A stretch of 64,000 nt of DNA from contig NZ_OY762276.1 of the NCBI RefSeq assembly GCF_963665445.1, positions 2,927,501 through 2,991,500 on the forward strand, in the 5' to 3' direction. The first letter of the stretch is position 1. The number at the start of each line of letters is the position of its first letter. The position numbers and the translations under genes were made by a program. This DNA comes from an uncultured Desulfobulbus sp. (GTDB lineage: Bacteria; Desulfobacterota; Desulfobulbia; Desulfobulbales; Desulfobulbaceae). This document shows positions 17,885 through 32,014 of this stretch, piece by piece. Below the pieces are notes generated by a model that was given only the letters and a program-made list of their open reading frames with translations, made no database searches and was not told the DNA's origin.

Positions 17885-18477
17885 ATGGATAGCAATAAAA
17901 ATTATTTCATACTGCTTTTGGTCCTCCTTATTTCCTTGTACTTGATCATTGCCTTGCGTGATCCGCACCACCGGTATATTCTTGGTTTTTTCACATTATT
18001 TTCCCCACCGAGTATGCTCCCAGTTGGCTTAATGTCCTGGACAATGGTCTCTGGTTCTTTTTCACCGGTTCACTGGCATGGATTGTATTTTTTCACGTTT
18101 TCAACTCGCCTCGTGTCGGCAGACAGCAGATTTTTGGGGCGATTAGCGTTTATCTCCTCCTGGGGATTCTTTTCACTCAACTCTATGAGATCTCAATTTA
18201 CATTCAGGGTAATTCTATATACTTCGATCCGTCACGTTTTTCCGAAGGGACAATCGGAACCAGTCACGTGCTCTACTACAGCTTTGTGACCCTTGCCACC
18301 GTCGGTTACGGAGATGTTTCTCCTTACACCCCCGCTGCAAGGGCTTTGAGCGTACTAGAGTCACTTGTCGGCATCATGTATATTGCGATTCTCATTGCCC
18401 GTTTCGTTTCGAACTATGAAAAAGAAAACCGTAGAGAAGAGGAGAAAAAAATTGATAACGATTCTGAGGCACGATGA
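17885..18477 (+). pseudogene. Two-helix potassium channel gene broken by a frameshift
   Basis: ATG 17885 opens a frame with one membrane helix (YFILLLVLLISLYLIIAL). At about 18001, in a T/C run, the coding sequence moves to another frame, which continues with PTEYAPSWLNVLDNGLWFF, another helix, and then the pore with the selectivity filter TLATVGYGDVSPYT and the last helix, ending at 18477. Read across the shift it is a roughly 195-residue K+ channel of the Ion_trans_2 type. The filter and the second membrane segment are intact. Either a true frameshift mutation or a sequencing error in the homopolymer; the decayed neighbours favour mutation. Confidence 0.72.
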
Positions 18478-18850
18478 GAAGGATGCTGCCAGTCTCAACC
18501 TGTTCCTTGACGGAAAATCTTGAGATTTTTCCCTTCGCGATGTATCCCGAAGCACTCCCTGTAACAGTCAGGAAAGTCAGATTCTTCGGCGAGGCTTGCT
18601 GAGCAATTGACTCATCCTCGATTTCCCGTTTAAACCAGCCCGGAGGAAAGGATAGGCCTCTCTATTTTACCGTTTTGAATTTATCACCCGTCCTTCACCC
18701 CTTTCAGCAACTTCGCATTCCCCCGGAAATAGTTTTTTTGTCGTTGTATCGGGTTCACTGGGGTTTATTCAATCAAGAGTAAGGGAGGGGCTTTTCCCAT
18801 CTGTATGCAATCTAGAGGGGACTCTTGTTGAGGCACTCACGGAGGTTACG
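18478..18850. other. Intergenic region without recognised features
   Basis: No gene or RNA recognised between the broken channel gene and the CDF transporter gene. GGAGG lies at 18840-18844, just before the start of the transporter. Nothing else stands out. Confidence 0.4.
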
Positions 18851-20038
18851 ATGGAATCTTCTGAAAAAACCGCCTGGCTATCCATTCTCACCAATATCTC
18901 GCTTGCCTGCATCAAAGCAGCGATTGCCCTGGCTTCCGGAAGTGTTGCAGTTCTGGCAGATGCCGTACATTCGCTGACGGATGTTGTTTCTGCAGTCATT
19001 ATTCTCATCGGCATCAAGATAGCCCGGAGACCGGCACGTGGTTTCCCCTATGGGCTCTACAAAGTGGAAAACCTGGTTGCCCTGATTACCTCTGTCTGCA
19101 TCCTCTTTGCCGGTTATGAAATTCTCAAGACGGTGTTTTTCGGAGGCAGCCGTCCCCTTCCCGAACATATCCCCCTTTCCTTGATCGGCATCAGCTCGAC
19201 CCTGGTGATCACCTGGCTCTTTTCCAGATACGAGCTGAAAATAGGCCGAAAGACCGGCTCACCGAGCCTCATTGCCGATGCCCGTCACATCTGGACGGAT
19301 ATGCTCTCCACACTCGTTATCCTTGTCTCGCTAGTGGGCAGCGCCTTCGATCTTGCTTTGGACACCTTTGCCGCGGTGATTGTGGTCTTTTTTATAGCGC
19401 GCTCCGCCCTGACCATTCTGGTTGATTCGGTTCGGGTGCTGCTCGACGCCTCCCTTGATTTTGACACCATCACCCGAATCCGAAAAACCGTTCTCGCCGA
19501 CCCTCGCGTCGCCCGGATCAATCACCTCTGGGCGAGAAATGCCGGACGCTATAAATTCGTCGAGCTGGATCTCATTTTGCGAGTCCATGACCTGGAACGC
19601 GGGCACCGAATCTCGGAGGAGATTGAAAACAGGGTCAAAATGGAGATTACCCAAGTTGACCGGGTACTGATTCATTTCCAGGCGCAAGGAAACGCAAATG
19701 AAGTTATTGCCATGCCCCTCAGTGCCGATGGCCAAACCATCTCAGCGCATTTTGGCGAGGCACCTCTCTTTCGCATAGTCACGCTCCAGCACCCACAAAA
19801 CACCGTCATCAATGACCGACTGCTGGAAAATCCCTTTCTCCAGGAAGAGAAAGCCAAAGGGATCAAGGTTGCGCAGTGGCTCCTGGAAAACGGCCTGACT
19901 GTGTTACTCTCGTTGCAGGATCAGTCGGGAAAAGGTCCGGGTTTTGTCCTGGGAAATGGCGGCGCAGAAATTCTGCTCACCAAAAAGACCAATGCAGATG
20001 AGGCCATGGAGGCGTTTACCACTTTAACATCGAGCTGA
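18851..20038 (+). CDS. CDF-family cation efflux protein with NifX-like domain
   Basis: Cation diffusion facilitator of 395 residues for export of divalent metals (Zn, Fe, Co or Mn) in exchange for protons. Six membrane helices fill residues 1-205, with metal-site motifs DAVHSLTD (about 37-44) and DARHIWTD. A cytoplasmic dimerisation domain follows at about 210-285. The last 100 residues form an added NifX/NifB-type domain (ISAHFGEAPLFRIV), seen in some deltaproteobacterial CDF proteins. The last five codons run into a decayed hisF 3' end that begins at 20023, so the natural C-terminus may have been replaced. Start at ATG 18851 with GGAGG upstream. Confidence 0.87.
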   Translation: MESSEKTAWLSILTNISLACIKAAIALASGSVAVLADAVHSLTDVVSAVIILIGIKIARRPARGFPYGLYKVENLVALITSVCILFAGYEILKTVFFGGSRPLPEHIPLSLIGISSTLVITWLFSRYELKIGRKTGSPSLIADARHIWTDMLSTLVILVSLVGSAFDLALDTFAAVIVVFFIARSALTILVDSVRVLLDASLDFDTITRIRKTVLADPRVARINHLWARNAGRYKFVELDLILRVHDLERGHRISEEIENRVKMEITQVDRVLIHFQAQGNANEVIAMPLSADGQTISAHFGEAPLFRIVTLQHPQNTVINDRLLENPFLQEEKAKGIKVAQWLLENGLTVLLSLQDQSGKGPGFVLGNGGAEILLTKKTNADEAMEAFTTLTSS

Positions 20039-20196
20039 TCAATACTGTGCGGGCAGCGGACACCATTCCGATAATCGCTTCAAGTGGTACTGGCGGAGTG
20101 GAGCACTTCCTGGAGGTGTTGCGGAAGAAACCCGCTGAAACGGCCTCGGCGATATGAATTTTCCACCGTAAGGACGATCCGATTAGCGAGGCTGAC
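20023..20196 (+). pseudogene. hisF: Second, decayed 3' fragment of hisF
   Basis: In a frame different from the CDF gene it overlaps, the sequence reads FNIELINTVRAADTIPIIAS, SGTGGVEHFLEVLRKKPAE, a stop, then IFHRKDDPISEAD. This matches the HisF tail also present at 10355-10708 ([48 protein letters not shown]). It has an internal stop, lacks the more upstream HisF part and is clearly a dead remnant. Same orientation as the first copy. Confidence 0.82.
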
Positions 20197-20528
20197 AGGA
20201 GCGGGGAGATAGGGCAGAACACTTCCCACCCTCAAAAAATCAATATTTTACAACACTTTTATATAGTTATGCAAAATACACACGGCACAATTCCAAGATA
20301 CTATTTTGATAATTTCAACGCATCCCTCTTTCTTCCCCGCACTTGAGGTTGAACAGTCGATCACGGAATAGCCGAGGGGGTTTGCCTATATTGAAGTTGA
20401 CTCCAATCGAATTCGTTGACACAGTAGCCAACGGCTCCTTTAGTTCACAAGCGTTTGAACCATGACGAATAACGAAAGACCGTGCCTGTTTATGGCGGGA
20501 AGAATCGTTCTGCCGGGGGGAATTAGGT

Positions 20529-20921
20529 GTGTCGTACGAATTAAGCTACGCTGAAAAAGGGTTCCTTGTCCACTTCGCGGGCAATGTCTCCATCGAAGAA
20601 TTGAATCGCGCCAATGGAGAAATTCAGACCCACTACTACTTTGATTATCATACATACCAAGTCATCGATTTATTGGACGCAAACCTCTCTTCCGTCACCG
20701 AAGAAGACGCTGAATTCCCTGCAGTCACAGACAGCGTGGCATCGAAAACAACTTTGCACAGCGTGAGGGTCGTGTTTGTTGTCAAGGAGAGCTATGCGTT
20801 CAGCGTAGTGAACAGTTATGTGACATACGCGCGACAGTTGGTGCCGAAATGGGAGTTCGCTGTTTTCCCAACTCGTGATGAAGCGCTGAAGTGGGCCAGA
20901 TCGGCCCGTCTCTCGGCATAA
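20529..20921 (+). CDS. STAS/SpoIIAA-like protein
   Basis: A 130-residue soluble protein whose strand/helix order (GFLVHFAGNVSIEELNRANG, YQVIDLLDANLSSV, SVRVVFVVKESYAFSVVNSY, PKWEFAVFPTRDEALKWARS) resembles the STAS/SpoIIAA-like family found in proteobacteria, where such proteins may act in signalling; the exact function is unknown. The start is GTG 20529 with a G-rich run (GGGGGG) about 8 nt upstream. TTGACA near 20418 is a possible -35 element. A GC-rich hairpin (TCTGCCC...GGGCAGA, 21001-21025) follows 80 nt downstream and may end the transcript. 20197-20528 shows nothing else. Confidence 0.65.
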   Translation: MSYELSYAEKGFLVHFAGNVSIEELNRANGEIQTHYYFDYHTYQVIDLLDANLSSVTEEDAEFPAVTDSVASKTTLHSVRVVFVVKESYAFSVVNSYVTYARQLVPKWEFAVFPTRDEALKWARSARLSA

Positions 20922-21166
20922 ATTCGTGGAAGCACTGCCACTGCGAAGATGATCGGGATCAGCCCTCTGGTCGAATCAACTCCAACCCTATCATTCATAG
21001 TCTGCCCCTGAGGGGTAAGGGCAGAACACCGGAACAAGGAAATCAGAGACTGCCAGGTACCAAACAAGGACAGGCAAAGGAGACATCAGGAAATACGGAA
21101 AAAATTTCTCGCAAAACTGCCTGAACCCATTATTTTCCGATATTGAAACAAGTTTTAAATGGACAA

Positions 21167-21988
21167 ATGAGCCAAAAACGCCCCAACCCACTCCCTCCTC
21201 TTCAAGCAATGCTTCCCGTTACAGAACCCCTTTTTCAACAGACCCTTGCATGGTACTTTTCCTATGCAAAATCGTATTTCTCAGACGATGCCAACTGTCA
21301 GGAGCATATTCTGCTCAAACAAAAACACAGCCTCAGGGTTGCGGCCCTCATTGGCGTCCTTGCCAGGGAACTGGGGCTCTCCGATGAAGAGAGAGTCCTG
21401 GCAAAACTGATTGGGTTGCTGCACGATATTGCCAGATTCGAGCAGTACACCCGTTACCAGAGCTTCCATGACAAGGTCTCCTTCGATCATGGAGAGGTTG
21501 GCGCGAAACTGCTCTGCGAGGTCGGACCGTTACAGGGTCTCGACAACGATCTGCGCGAAATACTGAGTTGCGCGATTCTTCACCACAACAAGATCGATAT
21601 CCCAACCACTCTTTCCAAGCGGGAAACCCTCCATACCCGTCTCGTGCGGGATGCGGACAAGCTCGATATCATCTATCTCACCTGCAGTTATCTGAAAAAC
21701 GGCAGCAGATTTCCCACGGTATTTCCAGCGGGTGCAGGCCAGGTATCTCCAGAGATCGTTCACGCCCTGGCCCGAAGACAGCTGGTGGAATACGGCATGG
21801 TACGAAGTCTTGGCGACTTTCATCTCCTGAAGGCCGGCTGGGTCTATGATCTTAATTTCACCCCTTCCCTGGACATCCTCCACAGACGAGGCCACCTCAG
21901 TCTCCTGAAAGCCGCTCTCCCCGCATCAACCGAGATTGAGGAGATCTTCAATCAGATCCAGCACTATATCCAGGAACGGCTCGGCTGA
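21167..21988 (+). CDS. HD-domain phosphohydrolase
   Basis: A 273-residue protein with a metal-dependent HD domain: HSLRVAALIGVLARELG, then the HD pair in LIGLLHDIARFEQY, then HHN and VRDADKLDIIY. HD proteins hydrolyse phosphate esters such as (p)ppGpp, nucleotides or cyclic dinucleotides; the substrate cannot be told here. The start is uncertain: TTG 21143 and ATG 21167 are both possible and neither has a strong ribosome-binding site. It is a single gene. Confidence 0.78.
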   Translation: MSQKRPNPLPPLQAMLPVTEPLFQQTLAWYFSYAKSYFSDDANCQEHILLKQKHSLRVAALIGVLARELGLSDEERVLAKLIGLLHDIARFEQYTRYQSFHDKVSFDHGEVGAKLLCEVGPLQGLDNDLREILSCAILHHNKIDIPTTLSKRETLHTRLVRDADKLDIIYLTCSYLKNGSRFPTVFPAGAGQVSPEIVHALARRQLVEYGMVRSLGDFHLLKAGWVYDLNFTPSLDILHRRGHLSLLKAALPASTEIEEIFNQIQHYIQERLG

Positions 21989-22083
21989 GCACCACGCCTC
22001 CCCCCGCTCATGCCGGGACATTTGGCACCAGCTGCTGAGAGACGCTGTTGTCCCGGTGAGCTGATCAATTGAGCAAAAAAAGG

Positions 22084-23277
22084 CTACGGACGTTGACCGG
22101 GTGGCACGAATCGACCGCCCGGCCAGGCGGCTGTTGCCAGGTGCCTGCCCAAGCCATAGCTGACAAGCCTGTTTCTCAGCTCAAGCAACTGGGTCACAAG
22201 CGCCTCCTCGACGTGTGCATAGGCAGCCTCGTCCGCTACCCGGTTGACAACGATGCCCAACAGCTCGGTGATGGCGTTACCGACCGAATTTTGGCTTATG
22301 GTCACAATCAATCGACCGCTATCATCCCGGTAGAGAAGCTGCTTATACGCCGGTTGCCAACGAATCTCATTGGCAAACATGGGATCTTCGATCACCTGCA
22401 GTCGCAGGATGCGGGCAGCCTGGTGAAACTGGTCGCTATAGAGGAGAATATCTTCAATATGGTCGGCATAGGCGACCCCGGCCGGGATTTTTGTATCCCC
22501 TGAAGCGACAAGATTGAAAAAGGTTCGATAGAACTCAAGAAAACCGCACAAGACCATATCGTATTCCTTCCAGAACTGGCCTTTTTTCAGCTGCTCCGCC
22601 CCTCCGACCACTTCCCAGCTCGGTAACCCCTGGGGGTAACCGGTGATCGACAGTTTGCCTGCATCCGGTGAGATCGGGCGGAGAACCTTAAGGTCGAAAA
22701 CCTCCAGAAACTGCAGATAGACATCGCTGAGGAAGCTGAGAAACAGGCCGTTCTGGCCACCGTCGGTCAGATTCGGGTCATCCTCGGCAGCAGGCGCTGA
22801 CGACGCGAGTAACGCCTTCTCGAACACCATGAAATGATTATGAATCATCCTGATGCTCGGCACCCCTGGTTTGTTGATCGGCCATGTTGCGTCGAGACTG
22901 GCCTCACCGCAAAAAACCAGATACTCCTCCGGATCCGGATATTTCTCCAGCATGTACTGAAAGACGACATTGGTCATCCTGCTGAAGGTCAGATTTTCTT
23001 CCTGCGTGAGTTGGTCGCGACGGACCGGACGCCCCATGGGATCCAGCACCTTGGTGGAAGTATCGAAGATGATGGAGGTATCAAAGAGATTGGAATGACC
23101 GATAGCCTTCCTGTAAAGGAGAAACCCCTCATCAGTTCTGAGCAGACCGTTTTCCCGGGCAAGATGCCGCAGGTTGCACGGGCTGTTAAAAAACTCCGTG
23201 GGGGCAACACCTGCCGGTATTTCCATGGGGATCGGCCGATGCGGCGTGATAACTGTCCGGGGATAGGATGTAGTCAT
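22084..23277 (-). CDS. Hypothetical protein of 397 residues
   Basis: A soluble protein I do not recognise. It has no signal peptide and no clear repeats. A block around residues 140-150 (SIRMIHNHFMVF) with two His next to Asn resembles a metal or phosphate-binding His cluster of the HIT/GalT kind, but the rest does not support that family. The C-terminal region is helical. It lies 174 nt downstream of the GGDEF response regulator on the same strand and could belong to the same transcription unit. Start at ATG 23277 is the first in frame. Confidence 0.65.
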   Translation of the reverse strand: MTTSYPRTVITPHRPIPMEIPAGVAPTEFFNSPCNLRHLARENGLLRTDEGFLLYRKAIGHSNLFDTSIIFDTSTKVLDPMGRPVRRDQLTQEENLTFSRMTNVVFQYMLEKYPDPEEYLVFCGEASLDATWPINKPGVPSIRMIHNHFMVFEKALLASSAPAAEDDPNLTDGGQNGLFLSFLSDVYLQFLEVFDLKVLRPISPDAGKLSITGYPQGLPSWEVVGGAEQLKKGQFWKEYDMVLCGFLEFYRTFFNLVASGDTKIPAGVAYADHIEDILLYSDQFHQAARILRLQVIEDPMFANEIRWQPAYKQLLYRDDSGRLIVTISQNSVGNAITELLGIVVNRVADEAAYAHVEEALVTQLLELRNRLVSYGLGRHLATAAWPGGRFVPPGQRP

Positions 23278-23451
23278 GGTCGCTCCGAATGCATGAAGGG
23301 AACAGGATCTTTGTCCAGGTAAGGAGTATGAGGCAGCAATCGCTCTTCTGTCTGTGAAAAGATCTCAAAAGAAGCCACCGGGGGGAAAAGGAACCGCATT
23401 TGACTGGGCCCGCGTGGTCAATGCCCTTCCCCATCCTCAAAAGACACAAGG

Positions 23452-24449
23452 TCAAGCTCCTTCAGAATGCTCTTCGAAAGCGAGAGGCATGGACGAAACC
23501 TCAATCCGGTTTCTGCCGTTCTGCTTGGCCTGATACAGCGCCATATCCGCCTGCCTGATCAGATTTGCCGACGTCATGCCGCACAGCAGATCCTGATCCA
23601 GTCTGTGCGCCTCATGCCAGCAGGCCCTCCTGCCCTTACAGACATTCTGGCTGCAGCCAACGCCAATACTGACGGTCACCCGCCTCGTCTCTTCGCCTTC
23701 GGTATGGTCGATTTCCAGCTCGGCTATGTCCGCAAGGATCGATTCGGCAAACTCGAGGGCGTATTCCAACGGGCACTTGGGCAACAGCATAGCAAACTCC
23801 TCACCTCCGTAGCGGGCCACCAGGTCCCCCGGACGCCGCACCCGTGTGGCCAGATAACCGGCCACGGTACGCAGGCAGTCGTCTCCAGCCTGGTGCCCAT
23901 ACCGGTCGTTGAACTGTTTGAAATGATCGATATCGAGCATCAACAGGGACAAGGGGTACCTGTTTCGGCAGGCACGCCGCCACTCGTTCTCTATCGCCTT
24001 GTCGAAAGAACGCCGATTGGCGATGCCTGTCAGACCGTCCTGGGTGCTGAGCATTCGCAACTGATCGGTGTGATGTTTGAGCGCCAGGTAATTGCTCACC
24101 CTGGCCTTGACGATCTGCGGATGCGGAGGCTTGTGGATGAAATCAAGGGCACCGGCTTCCAGCGCCTGGGTTTCCATGTCAGCGTCGGTCTGGGAGGTGA
24201 CGAACAGGATAGGGATCTCGGCCAGCAACGGATCTTGCTTGAATTCTTGACAGACTTTCAGGCCATCCCGGTCCGGCATAACGATGTCCAGCAAAACCAG
24301 ATCGGGATTGATCGCCTGAGCCATTGTTCGGGCCTCGCTTCCCCGGGTGGTAAAATAGACCTTGCCGCACCCTTTGAGGAGAGTGGCCAGAAGGCGGATT
24401 GCTCCGGGATCATCGTCGATCACCAGGATGCGGGATTCGTGTTCAGCCA

Positions 24450-24450
<1 letters not shown>
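23452..24450 (-). CDS. Response regulator with GGDEF diguanylate cyclase domain
   Basis: Residues 1-125 form a receiver domain (ILVIDDD, phosphoacceptor Asp in LVLLDIVMPDRDG, Lys in FIHKPP). Residues about 160-325 form a GGDEF domain with active motif RYGGEEFAMLL and an intact product-inhibition site RPGD five residues before it. It should make cyclic-di-GMP when phosphorylated. The start ATG 24450 overlaps the stop of the hybrid kinase (TGATG), which implies translational coupling; ATG 24465 is an alternative. The upstream kinase is the obvious phosphate donor. Confidence 0.88.
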
Positions 24451-30167
<5,717 letters not shown>

Positions 30168-30368
30168 AGCAGCTCCTGACGAAAGAGGAAACTCATTGAA
30201 TATGCTTGTAAAACGATAGCAGTTCTCGCAAGCGAGAACAAGGTTTCCCTACTGTTGCTCGTCCGCCAGAGGGAATCAGCACCCGGCAGCACTGTTGGGT
30301 GGAGTTCTTTCTGCCGGTATAGGGCTGGATACCGGTTGATCCGGCCGAGAAGCGCAAGATGATGCTAA

Positions 30369-30554
30369 AAAAGAGAGCTAGAGCGGGGAGATGCGAAGAC
30401 CAAGGAGTTCCGACCGTACTTCCGGGGTGCTTGGGATTCGTATTGGCGCAAACTGGCAGTCGGTCGTGACCTGGTGTTCAACGCCTTCGGCTCTCCCTAT
30501 GCGGGAATCGGCGGCAACGCCCTGGACTGGCTCGCCCCGGCAACCTGTAAATAG
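30369..30554 (+). pseudogene. Possible gene remnant
   Basis: A frame without a start codon reads as convincing protein for about 60 residues (RPYFRGAWDSYWRKLAVGRD, then LVFNAFGSPYAGIGGNALDW) to TAG 30552-30554. I do not recognise the family. The lack of a start and the surrounding non-coding sequence suggest the tail of a lost gene. Nothing else is visible in 30168-30737. Confidence 0.35.
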
Positions 30555-30737
30555 AGATTCATCTACAAACAGCAATAAAGCCGTCGAAGCGAAAACGAAA
30601 ACAGGGGGATCACCGTGTTGGTGCCCTCCCGAGCAAACGGCAGAGGCTTCTGCGAAAGCGGGCAGCAGGAAAAACGATTGAGGCTGACCGGCCCCTGGCA
30701 ATGCCAAAAGCCCGTCGGCCTCAAATATGGGGACTGA

Positions 30738-31553
30738 TTAGTTGAATCTGGGCAGGGCTACCGCTTCAAAACCATATTGCTTGAGGATTTCCTGGCCAGC
30801 AGGGGAAAGGATAAACATGGCCAGCCGCCAAGCCTCAGCGGAGGCACCGTTCCTGACCAGCAGGCCATAATCGGCGCCGACAGCCAAATCTTCCGGAATG
30901 GCGACAATCTTGAGCGCCGGCACTTCCTTTTGCGCCAACACCGCGTTGGTGCAGTAGGTCAGAAAGACATCCGCCCTCTTCTCTCCCATGACCCAACCGT
31001 ACTGATTGCGGCCTTGGGGAGCTTTCTCGCTGGCCGGACCACCGGTGAGTTGCAGCGCCTTTTGCGAGAGGGATGCAAAGCTGCCTGGCTTGACCTTGTC
31101 GGCCATTTCAAATAGTTTCCAGGCATAGTCCCCGCTCGGATCCGCCTTGGGGGTCGAGGTTCCTAATCTGATATCTTTCTTCAGCATGGTCTCGAGCAGA
31201 TTCTCCGGACGCACCTCAACCTCAGCCTGGGCAATCGCACAGAGCTGGTTGCGGGTAAACAAGGTAACCGGGCTTCCCCAACCGCTGGCTGCCAATTTTT
31301 CCGGGTGGGCCATGTTCGCTGACGCAAAGACATCCGGGGCTTCGCCGCCCTCTATGGCTTTTCGCAGCAGGCCGCTTGGTCCGAATTTAGTGGTCACCTT
31401 GACCTGGTAGGTCTTCTCATAGGCGGCTGCCACATCACCAAGAGCGTTTTTCAAACTGCCCGCAGCATAGAGGGTGAGTTGTTCCGCTTGCGCGGTTCCA
31501 AGAGCGAACATGAAAAAAGTGGTGAAAACGATAAAATTCCGCATCATTTGCAT
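30738..31553 (-). CDS. modA: Molybdate-type ABC transporter substrate-binding protein
   Basis: Periplasmic binding protein of 271 residues in the ModA family. An N-terminal signal peptide (MRNFIVFTTFFMFALGTAQA) is followed by LTLYAAGSLKNALGDVAAAY, the oxyanion-binding start of ModA, then KFGPSGLLRKAIEGG and DVFASAN. It binds molybdate or tungstate, or possibly another oxyanion. The start ATG 31553 follows AAAGGAGGT. No permease (modB) or ATPase (modC) gene is next to it, so it is an orphan. TATAAT on the minus strand near 31716-31721 is a possible -10 element. The molybdenum hydroxylase at 57904-61458 is a potential consumer of the metal. Confidence 0.85.
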   Translation of the reverse strand: MQMMRNFIVFTTFFMFALGTAQAEQLTLYAAGSLKNALGDVAAAYEKTYQVKVTTKFGPSGLLRKAIEGGEAPDVFASANMAHPEKLAASGWGSPVTLFTRNQLCAIAQAEVEVRPENLLETMLKKDIRLGTSTPKADPSGDYAWKLFEMADKVKPGSFASLSQKALQLTGGPASEKAPQGRNQYGWVMGEKRADVFLTYCTNAVLAQKEVPALKIVAIPEDLAVGADYGLLVRNGASAEAWRLAMFILSPAGQEILKQYGFEAVALPRFN

Positions 31554-31856
31554 AGGACCTCCTTTGGTTTTGATATTTGCCAGCATTATGTGGCATGGGT
31601 TGTCGCCTCCTTGACGGACATGCAGATTTCATAGAAGAGCGGAAAGATCCCTCCTCCCCTCCAGTAGACCACCACCGCAGGCGTTTCTCGCAGGGCCGTC
31701 CACAGATAGTCGGATTATATCAAAAGAGTTCGTCTTTTATTTCATACAAATTGCAATTTTCCCAACGCCTCTCAAACACGAAAGAAAACAGGGGCTCTGC
31801 AGCGGAGAACAGATCATGGAGGTGTAGCCGGTTTTTTGCACACAAAATAAAAATAA

Positions 31857-31885
31857 TTTGAACGTAACATTTTGACTCCTATAAT
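31857..31885 (+). promoter_or_regulatory. Predicted sigma-70 promoter of the hydrogenase operon
   Basis: TTTGAA (31857-31862) and TATAAT (31880-31885) are separated by exactly 17 nt, 130 nt upstream of the hydrogenase large-subunit start. The -10 box is consensus, the -35 box only partial. Confidence 0.5.
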
Positions 31886-32014
31886 GAAAACAGTGCGGAC
31901 TGACACCAGCTTGAACGACACATCAATTTGTCAGCTCCTGATTTCATCCTTGAAACCGTTTGCGGTAAAGCTCCACAAAACTCTGCTGGATGTATCCTTC
32001 ACGGGGGAGGATTG

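Noticed and set aside
31554-31720. Molybdenum-cofactor riboswitch upstream of modA
   Set aside because: Several GC-rich stems are possible, but I could not match the conserved core of the Moco RNA motif.
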